From NCBI RefSeq assembly GCF_900187015.1, contig NZ_LT906479.1, forward strand, positions 3,782,001-3,846,000: 64,000 bases of DNA. Reading direction: 5' to 3'. Source of the DNA: Serratia ficaria. GTDB lineage: Bacteria > Pseudomonadota > Gammaproteobacteria > Enterobacterales > Enterobacteriaceae. The notes under the pieces were generated by a model. That model had not been told where the DNA came from and searched no databases. It saw nothing but the letters and a program-made list of their open reading frames with translations. This document shows, one piece after another, positions 40,449 through 49,809 of the stretch (position 1 is the stretch's first letter; each line of letters begins with the position of its first letter). Both the position numbers and the translations under genes were made by a program.

Positions 40449-41714
40449 TCAGGATATTTTCGCCAAACTCGGATTCTTCTCTTCCGCCGCCGCGCTTTCC
40501 TTCGGCAGGGTGACGAACTTCATCAGTACGCCGCTGAACAGGTACAGGCCGGTGAAGATCCAGATCACGCCCACGCTGCCGAGGCTGCCGATAAACAGCC
40601 CCACCACCGCCGGCCCGACAAAGGTGCTGAGGCCGGCGCCGAGGTTGAGGATCGACATCGCCGCGCCCTTATTCTCCGGCGCCAGCGACGGCATGATGGC
40701 CGACAGCGGCACGAACGCCGCCAGGCAGGCGCCGAACAGCCCGGCGGCGCAGACGGTCAGCAGGTAGTTGGCGCCGAAGAACTGCGGCACGTAATAGAAC
40801 ATCAGCGTGGTCAGCGCGCAGCCGACGCAGCCGAACCACATCACCACGTTGCGCCAGCCGAGGCCGTCGCTGATCACGCCGAAAATCAGGTTGAAAATGA
40901 TGTTCACCGTCCACAGCGCGGCGTACATCTGCAGCCAGTGGGTGCGGGTAAAGCCCATATCCATCATGTACATCGGCATAAACACCACAAAGCCGTACGC
41001 CGCCGAGGTATTGATGGTGCGCACGATGCCGCCCAGGCCGATTTTCGGGTTCTCAAACGCGATGGTGATGCCTTTCAATACGTAGCTCAGCGAGGCTTTT
41101 TCCCGGTTGCCGCGTTCCGCCGCGCCTTCGTTGCGGTTGAGCATCAGGGCGATCATCGCGCCCAGCACCACGAAAATCAGCGCGCTCCACAGGGTGTGGA
41201 TCTCGCCGAGGTAAGGCAGCATGATGCTGGAGTACAGCACGCCCAGCACGCTCAGCCCGCCGCTGTAGACGAACCAGAAAATGCCCACCGCCGATCCCAG
41301 CCTCTCCGGCGGCGCTTCATAGGCCACCCACACCAGAAAGCCGTAGGCGAACAGCGGGTAACCCAGGCCGCGCAGCGCATAGGTCGGCACCATGATCGAC
41401 AGGTTGTTGCTCGGCAGGCCAAACGCCAGGAAACACACCGACCCGATCAGAAACAGGATCAGGCCGGCCAGCATCACCCGGCGGGCGGTGAAAATCTCCG
41501 CCAGCACGCCGGAGAACCACGCGGCGATCGCCGCGGCGAAACCGTAGACGCTGAACAGCAGCGCCGACTCCTGAATGGTTAATCCCTTGCCGATTAAATA
41601 AGGTGAAAGCCATCCCTGCTCCAACCCTTCGCCCATCATAAACACCAGCACGCCGGCGTAGCCGAGCAGCAGTTTCGGCGACAGACCAATGCGATGAATC
41701 AGTCCATGCAACAT
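40449..41714 (-). CDS. RbtT/DalT/CsbX-family polyol permease (MFS)
   Basis: From the ATG at 41714 (GGGG six bases upstream) this permease has 421 residues and about 12 hydrophobic helices. LLGYAGVLVFMMGEGLEQGWLSPYLIGKG and GYPLFAYGFLVWVAYEAPPERLGSAVGIFWFVYSGGLSVLG contain family motifs of the ribitol/D-arabinitol transporters. It should import a sugar alcohol by proton symport. It lies 35 bases upstream of the SDR gene. Confidence 0.82.
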   Translation of the reverse strand: MLHGLIHRIGLSPKLLLGYAGVLVFMMGEGLEQGWLSPYLIGKGLTIQESALLFSVYGFAAAIAAWFSGVLAEIFTARRVMLAGLILFLIGSVCFLAFGLPSNNLSIMVPTYALRGLGYPLFAYGFLVWVAYEAPPERLGSAVGIFWFVYSGGLSVLGVLYSSIMLPYLGEIHTLWSALIFVVLGAMIALMLNRNEGAAERGNREKASLSYVLKGITIAFENPKIGLGGIVRTINTSAAYGFVVFMPMYMMDMGFTRTHWLQMYAALWTVNIIFNLIFGVISDGLGWRNVVMWFGCVGCALTTLMFYYVPQFFGANYLLTVCAAGLFGACLAAFVPLSAIMPSLAPENKGAAMSILNLGAGLSTFVGPAVVGLFIGSLGSVGVIWIFTGLYLFSGVLMKFVTLPKESAAAEEKNPSLAKIS

Positions 41715-41779
41715 AGAACACCCCAGCACGTTTGACAGTGGAGGCGCAGGCTAGCCCGCACCCGACGAATGATGCGGCC

Positions 41780-42892
41780 TCAAAGATTCGGGTTGAGCAC
41801 CACTTTGATCGAACCTATGCCGCGCTTCATCAATTCAAAGCCTTCGGCAAACTGTTCCAGCGGCAGCGTATGGGTCACCACCCCTTCGGTCGGCAGATCG
41901 CCGTTGCTGATGCCTTCAATCACCAGCGGGTAGCAATAAGGGCCGAGGTGCGAGCCGAGCACGTCCAGCTCTTTGCGATCGCTGATAATGCTCCAGTCGA
42001 CGGTGACCGGATCCTTGAACACCGAGAATTCGACGAAAGTGCCGAGCTTGCGGATCAGCGTCAGCCCCTGCTCCACCGATTTTTGCGCGCCGGTGGCTTC
42101 GATATAGATGTCGCAGCCGTACCCTTCGGTCATCTCTTTGATCGCCGCCGGCACATCATCGCGGGTCGGATTGAGCACCACATCGGCGCCAAACCGCTTC
42201 GCCAGCGCCAGGCGGTCGTCGGAAAGGTCGAGCACCACCAGCTTCGCGGGGCCGGACTTCTTGATGGCGCCGATCATTCCCAGCCCCAGCGTGCCGGCGC
42301 CGGCCAGCACCACCACATCGCCCAGCTTGATGTTGGCGCGTTGCACCGCGTGGAATGAACAGGCGTAAGGTTCGATAAGAATGGCTTTTTCGATCGGCAG
42401 ATCGGCCGGCACCAGGTAGTTGATCGCCTCTTTGGTGAACTTCATGTATTCGGCCATGCCGCCGTTGACGTTTTTCTGGAAGCCGTACAGGTCGTGCTTC
42501 TCACACATCCAATACTGGCCGCGGTTGCAGAAGCGGCACTGCCAGCAGGGGACGATCTGTTCGGAGATCACCCGATCGCCCAGCTTGAAACCTTCCACGC
42601 CTTCGCCATAGCCGACCACATGGCCGATAAACTCGTGCCCGGGGATCATCGGCGCCTTGATATAAGCCGGCTGTTTTTCATCGCCCCAAAAGCTGGGCGC
42701 CCCTTCGAACGCCTTGATATCCCCGGCGCAGATGCCGCAGGCTTCGATCTTCACCAGGATCTCTTTTGGGCCGATGTCCGGCACCGCCACCTGTTCCAGG
42801 CGGTAATCCTTTGGCGCATAGGCCACCACCGCTTTCATGGTTTCAGGGATGCCGTCTGCCATTTTTGCCGCTGTTACGCAGGTCTGACACAT
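41780..42892 (-). CDS. Zinc-dependent alcohol dehydrogenase, erythritol/L-threitol type
   Basis: The 370-residue medium-chain dehydrogenase has catalytic zinc ligands C55 (GICAGDIK) and H86-E87 (PGHEFIG). Structural zinc cysteines are C116, C119, C122 and C130 (CWQCRFCNRGQYWMC). The nucleotide loop is AGAGTLGLG. Sequence pattern resembles enzymes named erythritol/L-threitol dehydrogenase, which give L-erythrulose. AGAGGATAG precedes the ATG. It is the first gene of the leftward operon. Confidence 0.8.
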   Translation of the reverse strand: MCQTCVTAAKMADGIPETMKAVVAYAPKDYRLEQVAVPDIGPKEILVKIEACGICAGDIKAFEGAPSFWGDEKQPAYIKAPMIPGHEFIGHVVGYGEGVEGFKLGDRVISEQIVPCWQCRFCNRGQYWMCEKHDLYGFQKNVNGGMAEYMKFTKEAINYLVPADLPIEKAILIEPYACSFHAVQRANIKLGDVVVLAGAGTLGLGMIGAIKKSGPAKLVVLDLSDDRLALAKRFGADVVLNPTRDDVPAAIKEMTEGYGCDIYIEATGAQKSVEQGLTLIRKLGTFVEFSVFKDPVTVDWSIISDRKELDVLGSHLGPYCYPLVIEGISNGDLPTEGVVTHTLPLEQFAEGFELMKRGIGSIKVVLNPNL

Positions 42893-42918
42893 AAGTTCTA
42901 TCCTCTGGTAGGGTTATC

Positions 42919-42932
42919 TTTATGATCATAAA
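42919..42932. promoter_or_regulatory. Perfect 14-bp palindrome, possible operator
   Basis: TTTATGATCATAAA lies 27-40 bases upstream of the zinc dehydrogenase start, in a position where a repressor could block the promoter. Confidence 0.4.
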
Positions 42933-42998
42933 TACACAATAAGAACAAATGAACACTAACGCCAAGCGCCGTTTTTGCCCACCATGAACTTCTCAAAG

Positions 42999-43014
42999 TG
43001 TGATTTCGCTCAAA
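42999..43014 (+). promoter_or_regulatory. CRP-cAMP binding site
   Basis: TGTGATTTCGCTCAAA matches TGTGA-N6-TCACA with one mismatch in the ten conserved bases, and is flanked by AAAG and AA. It lies in the middle of the divergent region and could activate both operons when preferred sugars are absent. Confidence 0.65.
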
Positions 43015-43199
43015 AAGCCACCTAAATAGCCGTTTAAGGCAAGTAATTGCGATATTAGTCACCATCATCCTCTCAACACCCCATTAAAAGTAACAATCAA
43101 AAGATCAACTATTGAACATTTGATTGCATATGATTATGGTAAGCACCATGACGCGCCGAGAGGATCGTCAGCCTTTCCGCTTTCAACCTGGAGATCGCT

Positions 43200-43658
43200 A
43201 TGCTGCCTATTGCCATCGGCGCCGATGACGCCGCCATTGAACTGAAGGATCTGATCGTTGCTTATTTGCGACAGCGGGACATTCCCGTCACCGACTACAC
43301 CGAGGATCGCGCCGCCGGCGGCGGGATCTACCCCGATATCGCCTACCGGGTTGCCCAGGCGATCAAGGCGGAGCAACACCAGCGCGGCATCCTGCTGTGC
43401 GGCACCGGCATCGGCATGAGCATCGTGGCGAATAAAGTGCCGGGCATCCGCGCGGCCCAATGTCACGACACCTACTCCGCGCAGCGGGCGCGCAAAAGCA
43501 ACGATGCGCAAATCATCACGCTCGGCGCGCGCGTGATCGGCGCCGAACTGGCGAAAACCATCGTCGCCGCCTGGCTGGAGTCAGAGTTTGAAGGAGGGGG
43601 ATCGGCGCCGAAAGTCGCCCGGATCGGCTATTACGAACAGGCCGTCGATCCGCGCTGA
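43200..43658 (+). CDS. RpiB/LacAB-family sugar-phosphate isomerase (D-erythrulose-4-P isomerase candidate)
   Basis: This 152-residue protein has the RpiB fold: catalytic C67 in LLCGTGIGMSIVANK, AAQCHDTYSAQRARKSNDAQIITLGARVIG. GGAG six bases before the ATG fixes the start. RpiB-like enzymes called DerI convert D-erythrulose 4-phosphate to D-erythrose 4-phosphate in tetritol pathways. It lies divergent from the operon and 194 bases before talA. A housekeeping ribose-5-phosphate isomerase B is the alternative reading. Confidence 0.8.
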   Translation: MLPIAIGADDAAIELKDLIVAYLRQRDIPVTDYTEDRAAGGGIYPDIAYRVAQAIKAEQHQRGILLCGTGIGMSIVANKVPGIRAAQCHDTYSAQRARKSNDAQIITLGARVIGAELAKTIVAAWLESEFEGGGSAPKVARIGYYEQAVDPR

Positions 43659-43852
43659 TCGCGCCTCAGGGCCGGCAGTGGCCGCGCGCAAGCCGCGGCC
43701 CGTCTGGCTTGGTTCGGGATTCATTGTTCTTATCCATCGCAACAATCAGAAAAAGCGCATTTTATTTATCACCCTTATGATGCAGTGTGTTCCCCCTACG
43801 ATGAAAAAGGTTCTCATTTCCCTACATTGAAGCTTGGTCAAGGAGCTTACAA

Positions 43853-44803
43853 ATGAATCAGTTAGACGCACTCAAGCAGCTGACCACGGTGGTAGCCGAC
43901 AGCGGCGATATCGAATCCATCCGCCAGTTCGAACCCCAGGACGCCACCACCAACCCTTCACTGATCCTGAAAGCCGCCGCGCTGCCGCAGTACCAGCCGC
44001 TGATTACCGAAGCGCTGGACTACGCCCGCCGCCAGGGCGGCAGCAAGGAAACCCAGCTGATCAACGCCAGCGACAAGCTGGCGGTCAATATCGGCGTCGA
44101 GATCCTGAAAAGCGTGCCGGGCCGCATCTCCACCGAGGTGGACGCGCGCCTGTCGTTTGATCGCGGCATGTGCGTCGCCAAGGCGCGCAAGCTGATCGGC
44201 CTGTATCAGGAACAGGGCGTCGACAAATCGCGCATCCTGATCAAGCTGGCCTCTACCTGGGAAGGCATCAAAGCCGCCGAGGAGCTGGAAAAAGAAGGCA
44301 TCAACACCAACCTGACGCTGCTGTTCTCCTTCGCCCAGGCCCGCGCCTGCGCCGAAGCCGGCGTCTATCTGATTTCACCGTTCGTCGGCCGCATCTACGA
44401 TTGGTATCAGGCCAAACAGCCCGCCGCCGCCTACGACGCCGAGCAGGATCCGGGCGTGAAATCGGTACGCACCATCTATGAATACTACAAACGGCACCGT
44501 TATCAGACGGTGATCATGGGCGCCAGCTTCCGCAAGGTTGAACAAATCCTGGCGCTGGCCGGCTGCGATCGGCTGACTATCGCGCCGAACCTGCTGGAAC
44601 AGCTGAAAAACGGCGACCAGCCGGTCGAGCGCAAGCTGACGCCGTCGACCGAAGGCTTCCACCAACCCGCCCCGCTTGCCGAAGCCGAATTCCGCTGGCT
44701 GCACAATCAGGACGCCATGGCGGTGGAAAAACTGGCCGAAGGCATCCGCCTGTTCGCCGTTGACCAGCAAAAGCTGGAAGACATGCTGGCCGCTGAACTG
44801 TAA
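43853..44803 (+). CDS. talA: Transaldolase A
   Basis: TalA interconverts sedoheptulose 7-phosphate plus glyceraldehyde 3-phosphate and erythrose 4-phosphate plus fructose 6-phosphate. The 316 residues match E. coli TalA. The Schiff-base lysine is K131 in [13 protein letters not shown]; the acid D17 and DATTNPSLI motif are present. AAGGAGCTTACAA precedes the ATG. It is 17 bases before tktB, forming the conserved talA-tktB pair. Confidence 0.96.
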   Translation: MNQLDALKQLTTVVADSGDIESIRQFEPQDATTNPSLILKAAALPQYQPLITEALDYARRQGGSKETQLINASDKLAVNIGVEILKSVPGRISTEVDARLSFDRGMCVAKARKLIGLYQEQGVDKSRILIKLASTWEGIKAAEELEKEGINTNLTLLFSFAQARACAEAGVYLISPFVGRIYDWYQAKQPAAAYDAEQDPGVKSVRTIYEYYKRHRYQTVIMGASFRKVEQILALAGCDRLTIAPNLLEQLKNGDQPVERKLTPSTEGFHQPAPLAEAEFRWLHNQDAMAVEKLAEGIRLFAVDQQKLEDMLAAEL

Positions 44804-44820
44804 TTACCTGGAGTATCGTT

Positions 44821-46815
44821 ATGTCTTCCCGTAAAGAACTGGCCAACGCCATCCGCGCACTCAGCATGGACGCCGTACAAAAAGCGAATTCCGGCCACCC
44901 GGGCGCACCTATGGGCATGGCGGACATCGCCGAAGTCCTGTGGCGCGACTACCTGAACCACAACCCGACCAACCCGCACTGGGCTGACCGCGACCGTTTC
45001 GTGCTCTCCAACGGCCACGGCTCCATGTTGATTTACAGCCTGCTGCACCTCACCGGCTATGACCTGCCGATGAGCGAGCTGGAAAACTTCCGTCAGCTCC
45101 ACTCCAAAACGCCGGGCCACCCGGAATACGGCTATACCCCAGGCGTGGAAACCACCACCGGCCCGCTCGGCCAGGGCATCGCCAACGCCGTCGGCTTCGC
45201 CATCGCCGAACGCACCCTGGCCGCGCAGTTCAACCGCCCGGGCCATGACGTCGTCGACCACCACACCTACGCCTTTATGGGCGACGGCTGCATGATGGAA
45301 GGCATCTCTCACGAAGTCTGTTCGCTGGCCGGCACCCTCAAGCTCGGCAAGCTGACCGCCTTCTACGATGACAACGGCATCTCCATCGACGGCCACGTCG
45401 ACGGCTGGTTCACCGACGACACCGCCGAGCGCTTCGAAGCCTACGGCTGGCACGTGGTGCGCCACGTCGACGGCCACAACCCGGACGCCATCAAGGCGGC
45501 GATTGAGGAAGCCCGCAAGGTGGCCGACAAGCCGTCCCTGCTGATGTGCAAGACCGTCATCGGTTTCGGCTCACCGAACAAGGCCGGCACCCACGACGTG
45601 CACGGCGCCGCGCTGGGCGCCGCCGAAGTGGCCGCCACCCGCGAAGCCCTGGGCTGGAAATACGCCGCCTTCGAAATCCCGCAGGACATCTATGCCCAGT
45701 GGGACGCCAAAGAAGCCGGCCAGGCCAAAGAAGCGGCCTGGAACGACAGGTTCGCCGCCTACGCCCAGGCTTTCCCTGAGCTGGCCGCCGAGTTCAAGCG
45801 CCGCATGAACGGCGAACTGCCGGCGAACTGGAAAGCCGACGCGCAGAAATTCGTCGAGCAGCTGCAGGCCAACCCGGCCAACATCGCCAGCCGCAAGGCG
45901 TCGCAGAACGCGCTGGAAGCGTTCGGCAAGGTACTGCCCGAGTTCCTCGGCGGCTCCGCCGACCTGGCGCCGAGCAACCTGACCCTATGGTCCGGTTCGA
46001 AAGCGCTGAACGTCGACCCGGCGGGCAACTACATCCACTACGGCGTGCGCGAGTTCGGCATGACCGCCATCACCAACGGCATCGCGCTGCACGGCGGCTT
46101 CCTGCCGTACTCGGCGACCTTCCTGATGTTCGTGGAATACGCCCGCAACGCGGTGCGCATGGCGGCGCTGATGAAGCTGCGCAACGTGTTCGTCTACACC
46201 CACGACTCCATCGGTCTGGGCGAAGACGGCCCGACCCACCAGCCGGTGGAGCAGATTGCCAGCCTGCGGGTGACCCCGAACATGAGCACCTGGCGCCCGT
46301 GCGACCAGGTGGAATCGGCGATTGCCTGGCAGTACGGCATCGAGCGCAACGACGGCCCGACCACGCTGATTTTCTCGCGTCAGAACCTGACCCAGCAGCC
46401 GCGCAGCGCGGAGCAGCTGGCGAACGTGTACCGCGGCGGCTACGTGCTGAAAGACTGCGCCGGCACGCCGGAGGTCATCCTGATTGCCACCGGTTCGGAA
46501 GTGGGTATCACGGTGGAAGCGGCGGACCAACTGACTGCTGCGGGCCGTAAGGTACGCGTGGTGTCGATGCCGTCGACGGACGCGTTCGACAAGCAGGATG
46601 CGGCGTACCGCGAATCGGTGCTGCCGGCGGCGGTGAGCGCGCGCGTGGCGGTGGAAGCGGGTATCGCGGACTACTGGTACAAGTACGTGGGGCTGAACGG
46701 CGCCATCGTGGGCATGACCACCTTTGGCGAGTCGGCGCCGGCGGAGCAGCTGTTCAAGGAGTTCGGCTTCACCGTGGACAACGTGGTGGCCAAGGCGCAG
46801 GCGCTGCTGAAGTAA
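44821..46815 (+). CDS. tktB: Transketolase (TktB type)
   Basis: This 664-residue thiamine-diphosphate enzyme moves two-carbon units between sugar phosphates. Visible motifs are [19 protein letters not shown], the ThDP/Mg site [22 protein letters not shown] and [21 protein letters not shown] (here [21 protein letters not shown]). Position after talA identifies it with tktB. E. coli talA-tktB is controlled by RpoS. Confidence 0.96.
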   Translation: MSSRKELANAIRALSMDAVQKANSGHPGAPMGMADIAEVLWRDYLNHNPTNPHWADRDRFVLSNGHGSMLIYSLLHLTGYDLPMSELENFRQLHSKTPGHPEYGYTPGVETTTGPLGQGIANAVGFAIAERTLAAQFNRPGHDVVDHHTYAFMGDGCMMEGISHEVCSLAGTLKLGKLTAFYDDNGISIDGHVDGWFTDDTAERFEAYGWHVVRHVDGHNPDAIKAAIEEARKVADKPSLLMCKTVIGFGSPNKAGTHDVHGAALGAAEVAATREALGWKYAAFEIPQDIYAQWDAKEAGQAKEAAWNDRFAAYAQAFPELAAEFKRRMNGELPANWKADAQKFVEQLQANPANIASRKASQNALEAFGKVLPEFLGGSADLAPSNLTLWSGSKALNVDPAGNYIHYGVREFGMTAITNGIALHGGFLPYSATFLMFVEYARNAVRMAALMKLRNVFVYTHDSIGLGEDGPTHQPVEQIASLRVTPNMSTWRPCDQVESAIAWQYGIERNDGPTTLIFSRQNLTQQPRSAEQLANVYRGGYVLKDCAGTPEVILIATGSEVGITVEAADQLTAAGRKVRVVSMPSTDAFDKQDAAYRESVLPAAVSARVAVEAGIADYWYKYVGLNGAIVGMTTFGESAPAEQLFKEFGFTVDNVVAKAQALLK

Positions 46816-46857
46816 GCGGCCCCTGGCGTTAGCCAATAAAAAGCCCGGCAACGCCGC

Positions 46858-46892
46858 AATGCCAGTCAGTTAAGCCTGACTGGCATTTTTTT
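46858..46892 (+). terminator. Terminator carried by the inserted element, after tktB
   Basis: GCCAGTCAG (46861-46869) pairs with CTGACTGGC (46876-46884), extended by AAT/ATT, followed by seven T. It lies 43 bases after the tktB stop and replaces the interrupted original terminator. Confidence 0.85.
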
Positions 46893-46922
46893 ATCCAATT
46901 TCTGTATGCTCCGTGCAGGCGG

Positions 46923-46972
46923 AATTGCCGTAAATACCCTGCATTTCTCTGCTACCGCAATGTACGGCAATT
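46923..46972. repeat. Inverted repeat inside the inserted element
   Basis: AATTGCCGTA (46923-46932) is repeated inverted as TACGGCAATT (46963-46972), giving a 10-bp stem with a 30-nt loop. It may help fold the element's RNA. Confidence 0.6.
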
Positions 46973-47100
46973 GGAGGGGCCGAAGGCTCGGTCGAGGCGC
47001 GTGAGCCTCATGACGCATCTCACCTTTATCGACCGAAAACTTCACCAACACCGTCAGAAAAACGCTAACTGTTCAGCATTACGGCAACGCCGGGCTTTTT

Positions 47101-47676
47101 CTATTCCATGATGCGGTGGATTTGCAGGTACTGCAGCAGCATGATGGTTTTGCCGTCCTTGATGCGGCCGTCGGCGATCATCGCCACCGCTTCGCTGAAC
47201 GGCAGTTCGACCACTTCGATATCTTCATCCTCGATGCCGCCGCCCGCCGCCCGCCGCTCATCTTCATGGTATTCGGCGATGAAGAAGTGCACGATCTCGG
47301 TCACGCCGCCCGGCGACATGTAAGCCTCGAATATTTTCTTCACCTCGCCGACCTGGAATCCGGTCTCCTCCACCGCCTCGCGGCGCGCGCACTGCTCCGG
47401 CGAGTCGGCGTCCAGCAGGCCGGCGCAGGCCTCCAGCAGCATGCCGCTGTCATTGCCGTTGACGTAGGTCGGCATGCGGAACTGATGGGTCAGCACCACG
47501 GTGCCCCTGGCGCGGTTGTACAGCAAGATGGTGGCGCCGTTGCCGCGGTCGTACACCTCGCGCATCTGCTGAACTGAACCGCCATCCTTGCGTTTCAAAT
47601 CAAAGGTGTACTTGTGCAGTACATACCAGTTGTCCGACAGCAGCTCTTTCTTCACATTCTCAATTTTCGATGACAT
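47101..47676 (-). CDS. nudK: GDP-mannose hydrolase NudK (Nudix)
   Basis: NudK hydrolyses GDP-mannose to GMP and mannose 1-phosphate. From the ATG giving [20 protein letters not shown] it has 191 residues, as in E. coli; the longer frame is rejected. The Nudix box is [21 protein letters not shown], where the first conserved glutamate is a serine. [13 protein letters not shown] and [15 protein letters not shown] are typical. Its terminator was split by the inserted element just downstream. Confidence 0.93.
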   Translation of the reverse strand: MSSKIENVKKELLSDNWYVLHKYTFDLKRKDGGSVQQMREVYDRGNGATILLYNRARGTVVLTHQFRMPTYVNGNDSGMLLEACAGLLDADSPEQCARREAVEETGFQVGEVKKIFEAYMSPGGVTEIVHFFIAEYHEDERRAAGGGIEDEDIEVVELPFSEAVAMIADGRIKDGKTIMLLQYLQIHRIME

Positions 47677-47963
47677 GAACTCTTCTTCCGTTGGCTGAAA
47701 CGTGAAAATCATACCGCGATTGCGCACCGCTGCGGCAAGCGATTTGCAACAAAAGCCGTCAATGGTCATTCGGCGAGCGGCGGCGGCGCATGGTTGAGGG
47801 GTAACCGGCCGAACTCGCTATTTATTTGATTACACAACGACAATTGTTTCCGCCTTGTTGACAACTTGATACAAATCGCGGCGCATTTTAGTTGCAAAAG
47901 TTATAGTTTTGCTTTCGAATGAAACTGACGATGCGCGTCGCCCGCACAGAAAAGGATCCGCGA

Positions 47964-49646
47964 TTGCTTGTTAAACGTTCCGTGACCGGCAGCCTGGCCA
48001 GGGCGCTGTTTTGCATGGTGATCCTGTCGGTGCTCTCCACCGGATTGGCCCTGATCACCGTCGCCGGCAGCCAAAACGACGCCGAAGCGATCAACATCGC
48101 CGGCTCGCTGCGCATGCAGAGTTATCGGCTGGCGTACGATCTCGACACTCGGTCCGCCGAACTGGAGCGGCATTTGCAGCAGTATCAACAATCGCTGCAG
48201 GCCCCGTCGCTGCTGAAGCTGGATCGTTTCTACGTGCCGGCCGAGGTGCGGGATGAATACCTGACCCTGCGGCAATCCTGGCAGGGCCTGGCGCAGCAGA
48301 TCCGCGCCGGCCGGACCCGCGCCTATCAGGCCAACGTCGTTAACCATGTTAACCAGATTGACCACTTTGTTTCCGCACTGCAGCACTACTCCGAGCTGAA
48401 ACTGACCCTGGTGGCCGCCATCAGCGTGCTGGGCTACGCCGCCATCATCGGCCTGGTGCTGTTTTGCATCCGCTTTATGCGCCGCCAGGTGGTGGCGCCG
48501 CTGCAACGCCTGGTGGACGCCAGCCAGCGCGTACAGCGGCGCGATTTCAACCACCCGCCGCTGGATGTCAGGCTGCCGAACGAACTGGGCGTATTGTCGC
48601 AGGCCTTCACCGCCATGACCGACGACCTGGCCAAGCTGTATCTGTCGCTGGAGCACAAGGTGCAGGAAAAAACCCAGCGCCTGCAGCAGGCCAATAAAAC
48701 GCTGGAGGTGCTGTACCGCTGCTCTCAGGCGCTGAGCGTGCGTCAGATCGATCAGCAGGCGTTTGAACAAATCCTCGATATCGTGCGGCAGAGCGAACGG
48801 CTGCACAGCATCAGGCTGGAGGTGGCGGACAGCGTCAGCCAATGGCGGCTCGGCTGCGGCGAACCGGCGCCCGCCGGGGCATGGCAGCGGTTGCCTATCC
48901 TGCAGGACGGAAAAATCCTGGGGGAGCTGCGCTGGCAGGCGCGCGAGTGCCCGCCGCACCCGCACCTGATGCAGAGCCTGGCCAACATGCTGAGCCGCGC
49001 GGTCTATTTCAACCGAGCGCAGAAACAGCATCAGCAGCTGGCGCTGATGGAAGAGCGTGCGACCATCGCCCGCGAGCTGCACGATTCACTGGCGCAGGCG
49101 CTGTCGTTCCTGCGCATTCAGCTGACGCTGCTCAAGCGCAGCGTCAACGATAATCCGGCGCAGGCGCGGGAGATTATCGACGATGTCGAGCGCACGCTGG
49201 CCGATGCCTATCGCCAGCTGCGCGAACTGCTGGCGACCTTCCGCCTGAACATTCAGGAGGCGGACTTGCACGGCGCGCTGCAGCAGCTGCTGCAGCCATT
49301 AAAGGCTCTGAGCAGCGCGCGGATTCAGTTACACTGTCGGCTCTCCTCACAGGCGCTCAACGCCCAGCAGCAGGTGCATGCGCTGCAGATTGTGCGCGAA
49401 GCGGTGCTCAACGCCGTCAAACACGCCGGGGCCGACGAGATCGTCGTTCGCTGCGAAGTGAACGCCGCCGGCGATAACGCGTTCAGCATCGCCGACGACG
49501 GCTGCGGCATCGCCAGCCTGGAAGAGCCGGAAGGCCATTATGGTTTAACCATCATGAGCGAGCGCGCCGCGCGGTTGGCGGGCACGCTGCGCATCCAACG
49601 GCGGGCCGCGGGCGGCACCGAGGTCTGCCTGACGTTTCCGTCATAA
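47964..49646 (+). CDS. narQ: Nitrate/nitrite sensor histidine kinase NarQ
   Basis: NarQ senses nitrate and nitrite and phosphorylates NarL/NarP. The TTG at 47964 is preferred: AAGGA lies seven bases upstream and the protein then starts LVKRSVTGSLARAL like E. coli NarQ (560 residues); ATGs at 47919 and 47931 lack a ribosome site. The P-box is GSLRMQSYRLAYDL. Transmembrane helices, HAMP, and the HisKA_3 H-box ERATIARELHDSLAQAL follow, with ATPase motifs at the end. narP follows by 163 bases. Confidence 0.92.
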   Translation: MLVKRSVTGSLARALFCMVILSVLSTGLALITVAGSQNDAEAINIAGSLRMQSYRLAYDLDTRSAELERHLQQYQQSLQAPSLLKLDRFYVPAEVRDEYLTLRQSWQGLAQQIRAGRTRAYQANVVNHVNQIDHFVSALQHYSELKLTLVAAISVLGYAAIIGLVLFCIRFMRRQVVAPLQRLVDASQRVQRRDFNHPPLDVRLPNELGVLSQAFTAMTDDLAKLYLSLEHKVQEKTQRLQQANKTLEVLYRCSQALSVRQIDQQAFEQILDIVRQSERLHSIRLEVADSVSQWRLGCGEPAPAGAWQRLPILQDGKILGELRWQARECPPHPHLMQSLANMLSRAVYFNRAQKQHQQLALMEERATIARELHDSLAQALSFLRIQLTLLKRSVNDNPAQAREIIDDVERTLADAYRQLRELLATFRLNIQEADLHGALQQLLQPLKALSSARIQLHCRLSSQALNAQQQVHALQIVREAVLNAVKHAGADEIVVRCEVNAAGDNAFSIADDGCGIASLEEPEGHYGLTIMSERAARLAGTLRIQRRAAGGTEVCLTFPS

Positions 49647-49809
49647 CCCGCATGGCTGTCCACCCTGCGTTACGCTTGCGCGCCGGCTGGCGGCCGTTTC
49701 AGGATGTCCGTGGCGCCGATTGCCACTATTTTAAAAGAGTCCGTCCCACTGTGGAGCACGCCCTCAGGGCGCGTTTGAGTGGCTTTACTTGCTACAGGGA
49801 GCATATTTC

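Larger units (their letters stand above)
42893..43199. promoter_or_regulatory. Divergent promoter region of the sugar-alcohol cluster
   Basis: Some 300 AT-rich bases lie between the leftward operon and the rightward isomerase gene. They contain the palindrome TTTATGATCATAAA (42919-42932), GAACAAATGAACA (42942-42954), the CRP site (42999-43014), and GAACATTTGATT (about 43113). The palindrome and GAACA repeats are candidates for the SorC-family operator. Confidence 0.55.
46838..47100. mobile_element. 225-bp IS4-like MITE inserted in the tktB/nudK terminator
   Basis: Flanks AAAAAGCCCGGC and GCCGGGCTTTTT join to form one perfect bidirectional terminator if the centre is removed. An 11-bp direct repeat CGGCAACGCCG (46846-46856 and 47082-47092) bounds the insert. 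The insert (46857-47081) has inverted ends CAATGCCAGTCAGTTA and TAATGCTGAACAGTTA. Both agree with the IS4 end TAATGCCGATCAGTTAAG as I recall it, at about 14-15 of 18 positions, and IS4 makes 11-13-bp duplications. No transposase is inside, so it is a non-autonomous element. Confidence 0.8.

Noticed and set aside
46866..47051. 61-codon frame on the minus strand within the inserted element
   Set aside because: No ribosome site, no recognisable protein, and it runs through the element's terminator stem. It is a chance frame.
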